Source of the DNA: Caldilineales bacterium
Lineage (GTDB): Bacteria; Chloroflexota; Anaerolineae; JAAEKA01
Length of the DNA stretch: 14,044 bases
Direction: 5' to 3'
Assembly: GCA_021463315.1 (NCBI GenBank)
Contig: JAJTXO010000044.1
Span: forward strand, 1 to 14,044
Notes under the pieces: generated by a model
Seen by the model: the letters and a program-made list of their open reading frames with translations, nothing else
The model's database searches: none
Told to the model about the DNA's origin: nothing
Shown: in pieces, positions 1 through 6,107 of the stretch
Position numbering within the stretch: position 1 is the stretch's first letter
How the letters are laid out: each line of letters starts with the position of its first letter
Program-made: the position numbers and the translations under genes

Positions 1-414
1 GCCCGCCATGTGGCCGCCGGTGATAGCCGCGAAGGCGAGGACGATCAGGGCATCCCGCGGGGACAGCAGGCTGCGCACGGCCGCGTAGACGAAGAGCAGC
101 GAGGCCGCGGCCAGCAGCCCGTTGAGCAGCGTGGCCAGGCCGGCGTGAGGCCCCCAGAGACGAAACATGCCGGCCAGCGCCTGCGCCGACAGAGGGCCGT
201 AGGCCCAGAGGAGATCGGAGTAGAGCGTTTCCCCCTGGCTGAGGCGCGCCGCGACCTGCAAGAACCAGCCCTGGTCGCCCAGAAACATGGGGAAATAGCG
301 CCAATAGCGGGCGGTCTGCACGGCCACCAGCGCCAGCAGCAGGGCCAGCGCCGCGGCAACGAACGCTGACCGCGCGGCCCCGCGCGGCTCTGGCTGCTCT
401 TGTCTTGTCTTCAT
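1..414 (-). CDS. GT-C fold membrane glycosyltransferase (GT39/ArnT-like), N-terminal part
   Basis: The frame is open from an ATG at 412-414 to the window edge, giving 138 residues with no stop, so the gene continues to the left. The N-terminus is a charged tail followed by a strong membrane segment (about residues 16-34). Next comes a predicted extracytoplasmic loop with GDQGWFLQVAARLSQGE (46-62), then LYSDLLWAYGPL. This matches the first-loop pattern of GT39/ArnT/PMT-type polyprenyl-phosphate sugar transferases (acidic pair, then A..L..G..pY.D....GPL), in which the first-loop Asp (here D47) is catalytic. A second hydrophobic stretch lies at about 91-112. Such enzymes transfer sugar from a lipid-linked donor to lipid or protein acceptors outside the membrane. 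No clear Shine-Dalgarno precedes the ATG. Family assignment rests only on the N-terminal third, so the substrate cannot be named. Confidence 0.7.
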   Translation of the reverse strand, partial: MKTRQEQPEPRGAARSAFVAAALALLLALVAVQTARYWRYFPMFLGDQGWFLQVAARLSQGETLYSDLLWAYGPLSAQALAGMFRLWGPHAGLATLLNGLLAAASLLFVYAAVRSLLSPRDALIVLAFAAITGGHMAG

Positions 415-482
415 GGTCGTTGGTGCTGCGAGAGCGATTCAGCCGGCCGATCAGGACCTTACCCGTTGAATACTTCCACAAA

Positions 483-682
483 TAGCCAGAAGATCAGCCA
501 CACAGAACGCAGAGCGCGCACAGAAAGGCAGAGGCTCCTTGGTGTTCTTTGTGTTCTTTGTGGCAAATCCCTGGTTGGTGTTTAGCCAGAAGATCAGCCA
601 CACAGAACGCAGAGAGCGCACAGAAAGGCAGAAGCTCCTTTGTGTTCTTTGCGCTCTTTGTGGCAAATCCCTGGTTGGTTCT
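483..682. repeat. Two tandem copies of a 100-bp repeat
   Basis: Copies run 483-582 and 583-682, with a period of exactly 100 bp and about five substitutions (for example 515/615, 533/633, 541/641, 552/652, 554/654). Each copy has a left half rich in CACAGAA/CGCAGAG words and a right half rich in TGTTCTTTG words, bounded by GCCACA (497-502, 597-602) and TGTGGC (559-564, 659-664). Each unit is thus an imperfect inverted repeat able to form a hairpin. A shared spacer (GGCAAATCCCTGGTTGGT) joins the copies. Similar words are familiar as dispersed intergenic repeats in environmental bacterial genomes (recalled knowledge, not searched). Short reading frames in it are repeat artefacts. It fills the gap between the small dockerin gene and the GT-C gene; nothing else is visible in 415-482. 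Confidence 0.9.
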
Positions 683-694
683 GGCTACGCCAGG

Positions 695-1336
695 TTAGGG
701 ATAGCAGGTCTGGCCCAGCCCACAGCCCCAGCGCCCTGCGCTGAGCATCACGTCGCGCACATCGATAACGTTGTCGCTGTTGACGTCGAAGTGGGGATCG
801 TAGCAGCTCTGGTTCAGCGCGCAGTTCCAGCGGCTGGCCAACGCGGTCACATCCTGCGTGTCGATGACGAAATTGCAGATCACATCGTAGATCGAGCAGC
901 CCCAGGGCACGATCGGGTTGAGGTTAGGATCGTCCCAATGGGTGTTCCATGTGCCGCCCAGATCTTGATCCTCGATCCAATAGTAGTAGACCATGCCGGG
1001 AACCAGGCCGGCGCTGTCGGGATAGGCGTAGTAATAGCCCTGGGTCGAGCCGGGATGAGCCGGGATCACCGGGGCTGTGATCACCACGGCCTGGCTGGGA
1101 TTGGGTGTCGTGCCGCGCAGCAGGCGATAGGCGGAGACCGTTTGCTCGCTGACCGACTGCCACTCCAGCAGGATATGCTGAGGGTAGTCCGCCGTGCCGA
1201 TGAAGTATTCCAGATCCACCGAGTCGGGGCCGGGCTGCATGGCGGGGCTGGCGGCCAGGCTCGTTGCCGGGCCGGCCAGCAGAGTCAGCAGCAGCAAGGT
1301 CAACAACAGGGGTGTGAGGTGCTTTTTGGGTGTCAT
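695..1336 (-). CDS. Secreted protein with fibronectin-III-like region and C-terminal dockerin-like domain
   Basis: 213 aa. The ATG at 1334-1336 is preceded by AGGAGA at a 4-nt spacing, which fixes the start. Residues 1-30 form a signal peptide (KK, then a Leu-rich core, then an AASPA-like cleavage zone). Residues about 42-131 look like a fibronectin-III-type beta sandwich (ILLEWQSVSE, SAYRLLRG, YYYWIEDQD). The C-terminus (about 149-206) is dockerin-like with two 12-residue calcium-loop segments: a degenerate one (DVICNFVIDTQD, 151-162) and a canonical one (DVNSDNVIDVRD, 184-195), each followed by a helix ending in RW.C. Six cysteines (147, 154, 172, 178, 205, 211) sit in or next to the dockerin region and could form disulfides. 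It follows the C25 peptidase gene on the same strand, and both products carry the same kind of tail, so they probably share a location or partner. No cohesin is encoded here. Function is otherwise unknown. Confidence 0.8.
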   Translation of the reverse strand: MTPKKHLTPLLLTLLLLTLLAGPATSLAASPAMQPGPDSVDLEYFIGTADYPQHILLEWQSVSEQTVSAYRLLRGTTPNPSQAVVITAPVIPAHPGSTQGYYYAYPDSAGLVPGMVYYYWIEDQDLGGTWNTHWDDPNLNPIVPWGCSIYDVICNFVIDTQDVTALASRWNCALNQSCYDPHFDVNSDNVIDVRDVMLSAGRWGCGLGQTCYP

Positions 1337-1377
1337 GGGTTCTCCTGAGATGTCAGACGCGCGTCCAGGCGGCTGTA

Positions 1378-1420
1378 GCGCCTGCTCCCGGCCGATCTGT
1401 GGTCCGCCGGGAGCAGGCGC
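1378..1420 (-). terminator. Perfect 15-bp intercistronic hairpin, terminator-like without U-tract
   Basis: Arms 1378-1392 and 1406-1420 are exact reverse complements (GCGCCTGCTCCCGGC) around a 13-nt loop. The structure starts 12 nt past the stop codon of the C25 peptidase gene and ends about 40 nt before the next start codon. On the minus strand it is followed by TACAGCC, not a T-run, so it is not a standard Rho-independent terminator. It may be a U-less terminator, a 3'-end stabiliser or a processing site that sets different expression of the two dockerin genes. Confidence 0.55.
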
Positions 1421-1431
1421 GCACGGTGGGT

Positions 1432-4400
1432 TCAGTTCCAGGCCTCGGCCGCCAGGCTGATGTCCAGCACGTCCATGGCGTCGTCAGCGTTCAGATCGTA
1501 GCGCGGGTGATAGAGGCCGTCGCCGAGCAGCGCGCCCCAGCGCGCGGCCGTCTGCTGAATGTCGGCCACGGTGACGCTGCCGCTGCAGTCCACGTCGGGC
1601 ACGGCCAACGCCACCGTGCTGGCCTGGGGCGTGGCGTCGCCGTTGTAGCTGACGACCGCGTCGACGGTGAGCAGGCCGCAGGCCGTCAGCGCGGGCGAGA
1701 TCAGGCTGCGGAAGGCCACGGTGGTGGGCGCGCCAGGGGGCACATCGCCGCTCCAGAGGATGGCGTGGCTGCCGGGGTCGTAGGTCAGGATGCCGCTGCT
1801 GGCCGCCAGCCAGGTCGGCGCGCCCAGCTCCAGCGGCAGGGTCATGGTGGCCTGCACGCCGGGCGCGGGCAAGCCATCGGCGTGGGAGAGGGTGAGCGTG
1901 CCGGTGAAGGGGAAGCCGGGCGGCAGCCAGTCCCGATTGCCGGCCAGGCTGGACGCCACCGCGTCCGGCGCGGTCAGGATGACGGTCAACGCCTGCAAGG
2001 AGACCGCTGGCGCCATCTGGCTGCTCACCGTGGCCGGTGTGACCAGGTCGAAGTTCTCTGGCGAGGCCATCGCGTTGACCTGCAGGGCGAAGTGGACAGT
2101 TTGCTGGCTGCCAGGGGGCAGATCGGGCAGGCTCCAGCTCAGGGTGTCGCCGTTGTGGATCGCGCCGCCGGCATCCACCACGGCGGCCAACTGCTGCGGA
2201 TAGTCCACCACCACGGCTGGCTTCGTCGTGGTGAAGATGCTGCTGTTGCTGATCGTCACTGTGTAGCTGAGCGTGGTCCCGGGCTGCGCCGTGTCGTCGC
2301 TGACCTCCAGCGTGGAGGAGGAGAGATCGCCGGTGGGGTAGCGCAGCTTCAGCGCGGGATCGCCGAAGAAGATCATGGTGTCGATCACATCGTGGAAGCT
2401 GAAGCTGTTCTGGAAGAAGTAGAGCTTGGCCGCGTCGATGACATCGCCCGCTCGCTGGTGGCGCTCCTCGAACAGCGTCTTGTGCATACCTTGTTGCAGA
2501 GTTAGCAGCGCGCTGCCCACGTGCAAGCCTGACGGCGAGAGGTCGGCGATCGAGCTCCTTTGCGGTGTGATGACCATGATCTCGGCCAGGCTCTGCATGT
2601 AGGGGTAGCCCTGGCTGTCAAAGGGCGAGTCCCAGACGAAGTAGCCGGTCAGACAGGCGTTGGCCAGGGTCAGCGGCAGGCGAGTGTTGGCCGCCTGCAT
2701 GGGCGGATCCCTGCGCCAGTAGGCCGCGACGCCGCCCCAGTTGGTCTGCGAGCCATGCCCGAACCACTGCAAGTACAGCGCGCCTTCGTCGAAGATCGAC
2801 CGGGTTGCAGCGCGCAGAAGGTCAGCATTGGAGGTGACATGGGTGCCGTTGGGGCAGACCGTCGGCCGGCTGGGGTTGTCGTAGTACATGCGGCGATCGG
2901 CGTAGGAAGACGGCAGCCATTGCAGGCGTCCGTAGTCGCTGAGGGCATGGAAATTGCCGCCAGGGTCGCTGCAATCGTCGGCGATGTAGGCCGCGCGCTG
3001 CTGCCACAGCCCCGGCGGATTGGCCGACTCGCTCTCGTAGCTCAGGATCTTGTCCACCATAGCCGTGACATCGGCCGCGCTGTTGACGGGAAAGCGGCCG
3101 ATGGCCATGTCGGGCAGGTAGTCGGCCAGGCTGTCCAGGCTGACAAACCGGTTGTCGGCCGGCACCTCGCCCCACCACGGATCGACATGGGTCAGATAGG
3201 GAGGCAGCAGATTGGGCAGGGTCTGGGCGGTGACGCCGTTGAAGTCGTAGTGGCCGTCGCCCACCAACGCCACGTAGCGCGGCGCTGCGGCCCAGTGGGC
3301 CTTGGCGTAGTGCAGGAAGCTGCGGATCGCCATGGGATCGATGCGGCCATAGCTCCACTCGTCGTAGATATCCTGCACCCGCACCACCGCCACCCGCAGC
3401 CCCTCGGCCGTGCGCTGGGCCAACAAAGGCTGCACAGCGGTCTCCAACTGCGCGCCCAGCCCGGTGCTGCCGCTGTAGGAGCGTTCCGCGCCGACGATGG
3501 CCAGATAGTCGAAGGCGTTGCTGGCGCTGGCCCAGGTGGAAGGCTCGTCGCGCTCGATCGCGCCAGGCGCCAGCAGCGCCGCGTCGGTGCTCAGGGCGTA
3601 GGCCGGATCGGCCACCGTCTCGTCCCAGTAGAGGGTGTGCGAACCGCTGTCCGCCTGGGCCGCGACGCCGCTCAACAGCAGCGGATGCTGTGGATCGCGC
3701 ACGTCCACCACAGCGACAGCCGGATCGGTGAAGCCGGAGACTGCCACCGGGTTGACGACCGCGGGCAAGCCAAGGATATCGATGCGATCGTTTTCCACAT
3801 CCGCCACGGCCGGATAATAGACCTTCACCCAGTCAGGCGAGACCCAGTACAAGGGGTTTCCGCCGCCTAAGCCCGGCAACTGCGCCAACGCGGCATCCAG
3901 ATGGACGCGGTTGGGCGCGCCGTCCAGCCAGTTGGACGGCACGGTGGCTGTGATCGGGTAATCCACCGAGCCATCCCATTGGTAGAGGCCCAAGACATGG
4001 TCGTTGAGGCGCACCTGCACCGACTGGTCCGGGTTGGCCGCCTGATTCTGGCCCCCATGCACCAGCGCTTCGATGCGCACCACGTCCGAGGAGGTCACGG
4101 GATCGTCCAGCGTCAGGTCGTAGCTGCGGGTCACCTGCGGCGCGCTGTTGTTCACATAGAGCGCGTTGTCGAAGAAGTGATCGGCGTAGTCGGGACGCTC
4201 GTACAGGGTGCGGTAGTCCAGGTCGTACTCCACCTGCACCGTCTGGGTGATCACCGACGCGCCCGCGGGTGGGGCCGCGGCTGTCACGGCGCGGGTGGCC
4301 ATGCGCGGGCCGACCAATCCAGCGCCATAGACGAACTGATAGACATTGTAGTTTTGAAAGCGGCCGCCGTCGTAGGGCACGGCATAGAAGATCACCAGGT

Positions 4401-5217
4401 CGCCGGAATCGAAGCTGTTGTCCCCTGCGCCGGTGACCAGAATATCCACCGGCTGGCCTTTGTAGTAGACCGCGAAAGAGGCCGGGCTCTCGCCGCCCGG
4501 GCCAACGGCAACGCCCGCGGCCGCCAGGTCGGCATAGGTCAGGCGATAGAGGCCGCTCTCGCGCGTGTGAAGCCGCAGCGCGCCGGCGCCGGGCAACGCG
4601 ATCGGCTCATAGAATCCGGCGTCGCTGGGCTGCGACGGCGCATCTCCGCCCGCGCGCAGTTGCACGGTCAGGCGCAGGTCGGGATGATAGCGCACCTGAC
4701 CGGTGACCGGGTTATATTGAAAAGGGAAGACCCGCACCGGCAAGAGGCGCTGCCCCCCCTGCATCACCGGCTCGCCGGCGATCACCGGGGAGGCCGGATA
4801 GAAGGCGTTCACACCGTAGATCGCGGGGTCGGGCTGGTCGATCACCGGCACCGCGCTGGGCAAAACGGCCAGATTCAGGGGCGCCACCGGCCCGCTCAGA
4901 TCGAGGTTGGGGGTCGGGGCCGCGGCCACCGTCACCTGCTCGGCCAGGATGCGGCTGCCGATCGATTCGTAGGTCAGCTCCCAGCCGCCGGTGAGCGGCA
5001 GGTCGAAGGTGATGCCATGCAACGGCAGGCGCGGCGCGCCCGGCGTGGCGTCGGTGGCGTAGCCAGGCGCCTCGATTCCATCGGGAATCAAGCGATATTC
5101 GGGCGTTTCCACCCGGGCGCTCAGTTGGCCCGTCTCGCCGGCCGCTTCGACCGCCGCGGGCGCCCATCCGGTTATGATCAAGATGCTGATCGCTAACAAT
5201 CGTCCAAACACAGTCAT
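1432..5217 (-). CDS. Secreted gingipain-family (C25) cysteine peptidase with DUF11-like domains and dockerin tail
   Basis: 1261 aa from the ATG at 5217. That start is preferred over ATGs at 5244/5241 because it has GAGGA (5223-5227) at a 5-nt spacing and begins directly with a signal peptide (TVFGRLLAISILIITG... ending near AAVEA). Residue numbers follow this start. The N-terminal half is a long beta-rich prodomain-like region. The C25 catalytic domain spans about 570-960: VALVGDGHYDFNG (649-661), DYLPDMAIGRFPV (699-711), catalytic His in YLQWFGHGSQTNWG (H821) and catalytic Cys in LTLANACLTGYF (C855). It ends at the usual FFGDPALKLRYP (950-961). Two immunoglobulin-like modules follow; the first (about 968-1050) resembles DUF11, the second (about 1090-1205) is similar but weaker. 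The dockerin-like tail (1208-1261) has two 12-residue loops, DVDCSGSVTVAD and DLNADDAMDVLD. Gingipains cleave proteins after Arg or Lys; specificity here cannot be read. There is no type IX sorting domain. It lies past the terminator of the PqqD/peptide unit. Confidence 0.9.
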   Translation of the reverse strand: MTVFGRLLAISILIITGWAPAAVEAAGETGQLSARVETPEYRLIPDGIEAPGYATDATPGAPRLPLHGITFDLPLTGGWELTYESIGSRILAEQVTVAAAPTPNLDLSGPVAPLNLAVLPSAVPVIDQPDPAIYGVNAFYPASPVIAGEPVMQGGQRLLPVRVFPFQYNPVTGQVRYHPDLRLTVQLRAGGDAPSQPSDAGFYEPIALPGAGALRLHTRESGLYRLTYADLAAAGVAVGPGGESPASFAVYYKGQPVDILVTGAGDNSFDSGDLVIFYAVPYDGGRFQNYNVYQFVYGAGLVGPRMATRAVTAAAPPAGASVITQTVQVEYDLDYRTLYERPDYADHFFDNALYVNNSAPQVTRSYDLTLDDPVTSSDVVRIEALVHGGQNQAANPDQSVQVRLNDHVLGLYQWDGSVDYPITATVPSNWLDGAPNRVHLDAALAQLPGLGGGNPLYWVSPDWVKVYYPAVADVENDRIDILGLPAVVNPVAVSGFTDPAVAVVDVRDPQHPLLLSGVAAQADSGSHTLYWDETVADPAYALSTDAALLAPGAIERDEPSTWASASNAFDYLAIVGAERSYSGSTGLGAQLETAVQPLLAQRTAEGLRVAVVRVQDIYDEWSYGRIDPMAIRSFLHYAKAHWAAAPRYVALVGDGHYDFNGVTAQTLPNLLPPYLTHVDPWWGEVPADNRFVSLDSLADYLPDMAIGRFPVNSAADVTAMVDKILSYESESANPPGLWQQRAAYIADDCSDPGGNFHALSDYGRLQWLPSSYADRRMYYDNPSRPTVCPNGTHVTSNADLLRAATRSIFDEGALYLQWFGHGSQTNWGGVAAYWRRDPPMQAANTRLPLTLANACLTGYFVWDSPFDSQGYPYMQSLAEIMVITPQRSSIADLSPSGLHVGSALLTLQQGMHKTLFEERHQRAGDVIDAAKLYFFQNSFSFHDVIDTMIFFGDPALKLRYPTGDLSSSTLEVSDDTAQPGTTLSYTVTISNSSIFTTTKPAVVVDYPQQLAAVVDAGGAIHNGDTLSWSLPDLPPGSQQTVHFALQVNAMASPENFDLVTPATVSSQMAPAVSLQALTVILTAPDAVASSLAGNRDWLPPGFPFTGTLTLSHADGLPAPGVQATMTLPLELGAPTWLAASSGILTYDPGSHAILWSGDVPPGAPTTVAFRSLISPALTACGLLTVDAVVSYNGDATPQASTVALAVPDVDCSGSVTVADIQQTAARWGALLGDGLYHPRYDLNADDAMDVLDISLAAEAWN

Positions 5218-5222
5218 TGTTG

Positions 5223-5227
5223 TCCTC
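5223..5227 (-). promoter_or_regulatory. Ribosome binding site deciding the C25 peptidase start
   Basis: GAGGA on the minus strand, 5 nt before the ATG at 5217. The upstream in-frame ATG pair (5244, 5241) has only a weak GTGATCC before it. I saw no convincing promoter between here and the terminator at 5295. Confidence 0.65.
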
Positions 5228-5294
5228 GAATCGGGTGTCATCATGGATCACAGTTTACTTCACAACAGGCTCAGGGAAACATTACAATTAGATT

Positions 5295-5332
5295 AAAAAA
5301 GGTGGAACGCGCTCGTGAGAAAGCGTTCCACC
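5295..5332 (-). terminator. Rho-independent terminator of the PqqD/peptide unit
   Basis: Perfect 10-bp stem GGTGGAACGC / GCGTTCCACC (5301-5310 with 5323-5332). A 12-nt loop lies between the arms and can form 3 more pairs (CTC/GAG). On the minus strand it is followed at once by six T residues (5300-5295). It lies about 156 nt past the stop of the 53-aa peptide gene and before the C25 peptidase gene, so it separates the two. The 5333-5488 stretch holds no other reading frame of note. Confidence 0.9.
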
Positions 5333-5488
5333 TGGGCCACTTGACAATAACAGCGGCTTGTTGAACGGAAACCGAACACAAACCGAGCAGTTGCCCGTCC
5401 GGCGTGTGTTCTGATGCTATGCGAGCGCCATTGCTCCGGTTGACATCGTGGCTCGACTAAGCCAAGGCTGAACGGGCCAGCAGGGCCA

Positions 5489-5650
5489 TTAGCTAGTCGT
5501 GGAGCTGAACGGTCCGAAGAGCGGGCCAGCCTGCGGATCGAGCTCCTGGGCGCTGGGGGTCAACGAACGCTCGACAAGGATCTTGGGCTCTTGCCATTTC
5601 TGCCTGTTGGCCGTGCGGTTCGCCACGACAGCCGGTGTAGGTTGAAACAT
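5489..5650 (-). CDS. Small peptide, candidate RiPP precursor
   Basis: 53 aa. The ATG at 5648-5650 has a perfect AGGAGG (5656-5661) at a 5-nt spacing, and the frame ends with TAA at 5491-5489. The N-terminal part is basic and Ala/Asn-rich (MFQPTPAVVANRTANRQ). A central motif KWQEPKILVERSL (18-30) resembles the aromatic-x-x-Pro-x-hydrophobic motif that PqqD-like recognition elements bind in lasso-type leaders. The C-terminal part ends in GPLFGPFSSTTS, with five hydroxyl residues in a row at the end. There is no Cys, signal peptide or membrane segment. It sits 48 nt downstream of the PqqD-like gene and upstream of a strong terminator, so the two are co-transcribed. The C-terminus lacks an Asp/Glu at positions 7-9 after a plausible core Gly, and no cyclase is nearby, so a lasso peptide is unlikely. 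Being a substrate of the adjacent kinase or glycosyltransferases is inference. Confidence 0.75.
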   Translation of the reverse strand: MFQPTPAVVANRTANRQKWQEPKILVERSLTPSAQELDPQAGPLFGPFSSTTS

Positions 5651-5655
5651 CTTTT

Positions 5656-5661
5656 CCTCCT
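5656..5661 (-). promoter_or_regulatory. Perfect Shine-Dalgarno of the 53-aa peptide gene
   Basis: AGGAGG on the minus strand, 5 nt before the ATG. It is the strongest ribosome binding site in the window and the main evidence that this short frame is translated, probably at a higher level than the PqqD-like gene. Confidence 0.85.
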
Positions 5662-5698
5662 GTGATTTCCGAGAATAGCGATTGAAAAAGACTGAATA

Positions 5699-5983
5699 TC
5701 AGGAATCGAGCCAGACAATCAGCCCCTTGTCCACCAATTCGCCCAACAGGGCGGTGACAGCTTGCTGCGCTTGGCCCTGATCGACTTCGTACTCCTCGAC
5801 CAATACAGCGGCGATATCGTCCACAGACCGGCTGCCATCGGCCAGTTGCCAGATGCGCGTGGCTGTGGGATTCAGCATGCGCACCATGCCCTCGTGGGGA
5901 CTGATGATGACGGCATCTGCGCCATAGACCCTGGAAGCAACGCTGGGAGTGTGAATCGGCCGCCGCAACAAACTATCCATCAT
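5699..5983 (-). CDS. PqqD-family protein (RiPP recognition element)
   Basis: 94 aa from the ATG at 5983; an adjacent ATG at 5980 is equally possible. An upstream in-frame ATG at 6013 lies between the -35 and -10 of the predicted promoter and so cannot be used from it. The sequence follows the PqqD pattern: an N-terminal strand (ASRVYGADAVIISP), a turn with VRMLNPTATRIWQLADG (34-50), then a winged-helix part SVDDIAAVLVEEYEV (53-67) and LLGELVDKGLIVW (79-91). PqqD-type domains bind leader peptides and deliver them to modifying enzymes. Its likely partner is the 53-aa peptide encoded just downstream. PqqD-like proteins also occur with HprK-like kinases in the predicted, uncharacterised HPr-rel-A systems, and such a kinase is encoded about 2.5 kb away. 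Identity as PqqD-like is secure; the client and enzyme partners are inferred. Confidence 0.9.
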   Translation of the reverse strand: MMDSLLRRPIHTPSVASRVYGADAVIISPHEGMVRMLNPTATRIWQLADGSRSVDDIAAVLVEEYEVDQGQAQQAVTALLGELVDKGLIVWLDS

Positions 5984-6003
5984 GATGAGTTCCAAGCGGT
6001 TCG

Positions 6004-6032
6004 ATGATAACATGCAACAAAAGATACGTCAA
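6004..6032 (-). promoter_or_regulatory. Sigma-70-type promoter for the PqqD/peptide unit
   Basis: On the minus strand, TTGACG (6032-6027), a 17-nt spacer and TATCAT (6009-6004). The predicted transcript starts near 5997, giving a leader of about 15 nt that contains GGAAC before the ATG at 5983. This places the PqqD and peptide genes under their own promoter, separate from the glycosyltransferase run upstream. Confidence 0.7.
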
Positions 6033-6034
6033 AT

Positions 6035-6057
6035 CAGCACGTTATTGCACAGTGCTG
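6035..6057. promoter_or_regulatory. Dyad next to the -35 box, possible operator or weak terminator
   Basis: CAGCAC (6035-6040) and GTGCTG (6052-6057) are perfect 6-bp inverted arms around 11 nt. They lie immediately upstream of the TTGACG box and about 50 nt after the stop of the first glycosyltransferase gene. The dyad could be a regulator site for the PqqD unit. It could also be a weak hairpin ending the upstream transcript, since the sequence after it on the minus strand is only ATTTG. Six-bp dyads arise by chance. Confidence 0.3.
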
Positions 6058-6107
6058 CGCAAACGCATCGCCTGACCCTTGCAGCATCGGCTCACAAGCG
6101 CTCGACT

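Noticed and set aside
400..666. Short reading frames on both strands in the 100-bp repeat
   Set aside because: Their translations (NTKNTKE, VLCALCGKS-type words) come from the repeat itself and recur with its period; none has a start context.
1330..5196. Three long plus-strand reading frames (1330-2505, 2560-3870, 3901-5196) opposite the C25 peptidase gene
   Set aside because: Their translations are low-complexity (rich in Arg, Gly, Val, His, Gln) with no domain motifs. They mirror the GC-rich codon pattern of the opposite strand, where a clear signal peptide, catalytic motifs and dockerin are found.
5341..5370. Plus-strand TTGACA at 5341 as a promoter
   Set aside because: No -10 box follows at 16-18 nt and no plus-strand gene lies downstream.
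5639..5650. Lasso peptide precursor interpretation of the 53-aa peptide
   Set aside because: After the plausible core glycines there is no Asp or Glu at ring positions 7-9, and no lasso cyclase or B2 protease gene lies in the window. Only the leader-like W-x-x-P motif fits.
5984..6013. Longer start for the PqqD-like protein at 6013
   Set aside because: This ATG lies between the predicted -35 and -10 boxes and has no ribosome binding site; the added ten residues are not part of the PqqD pattern.
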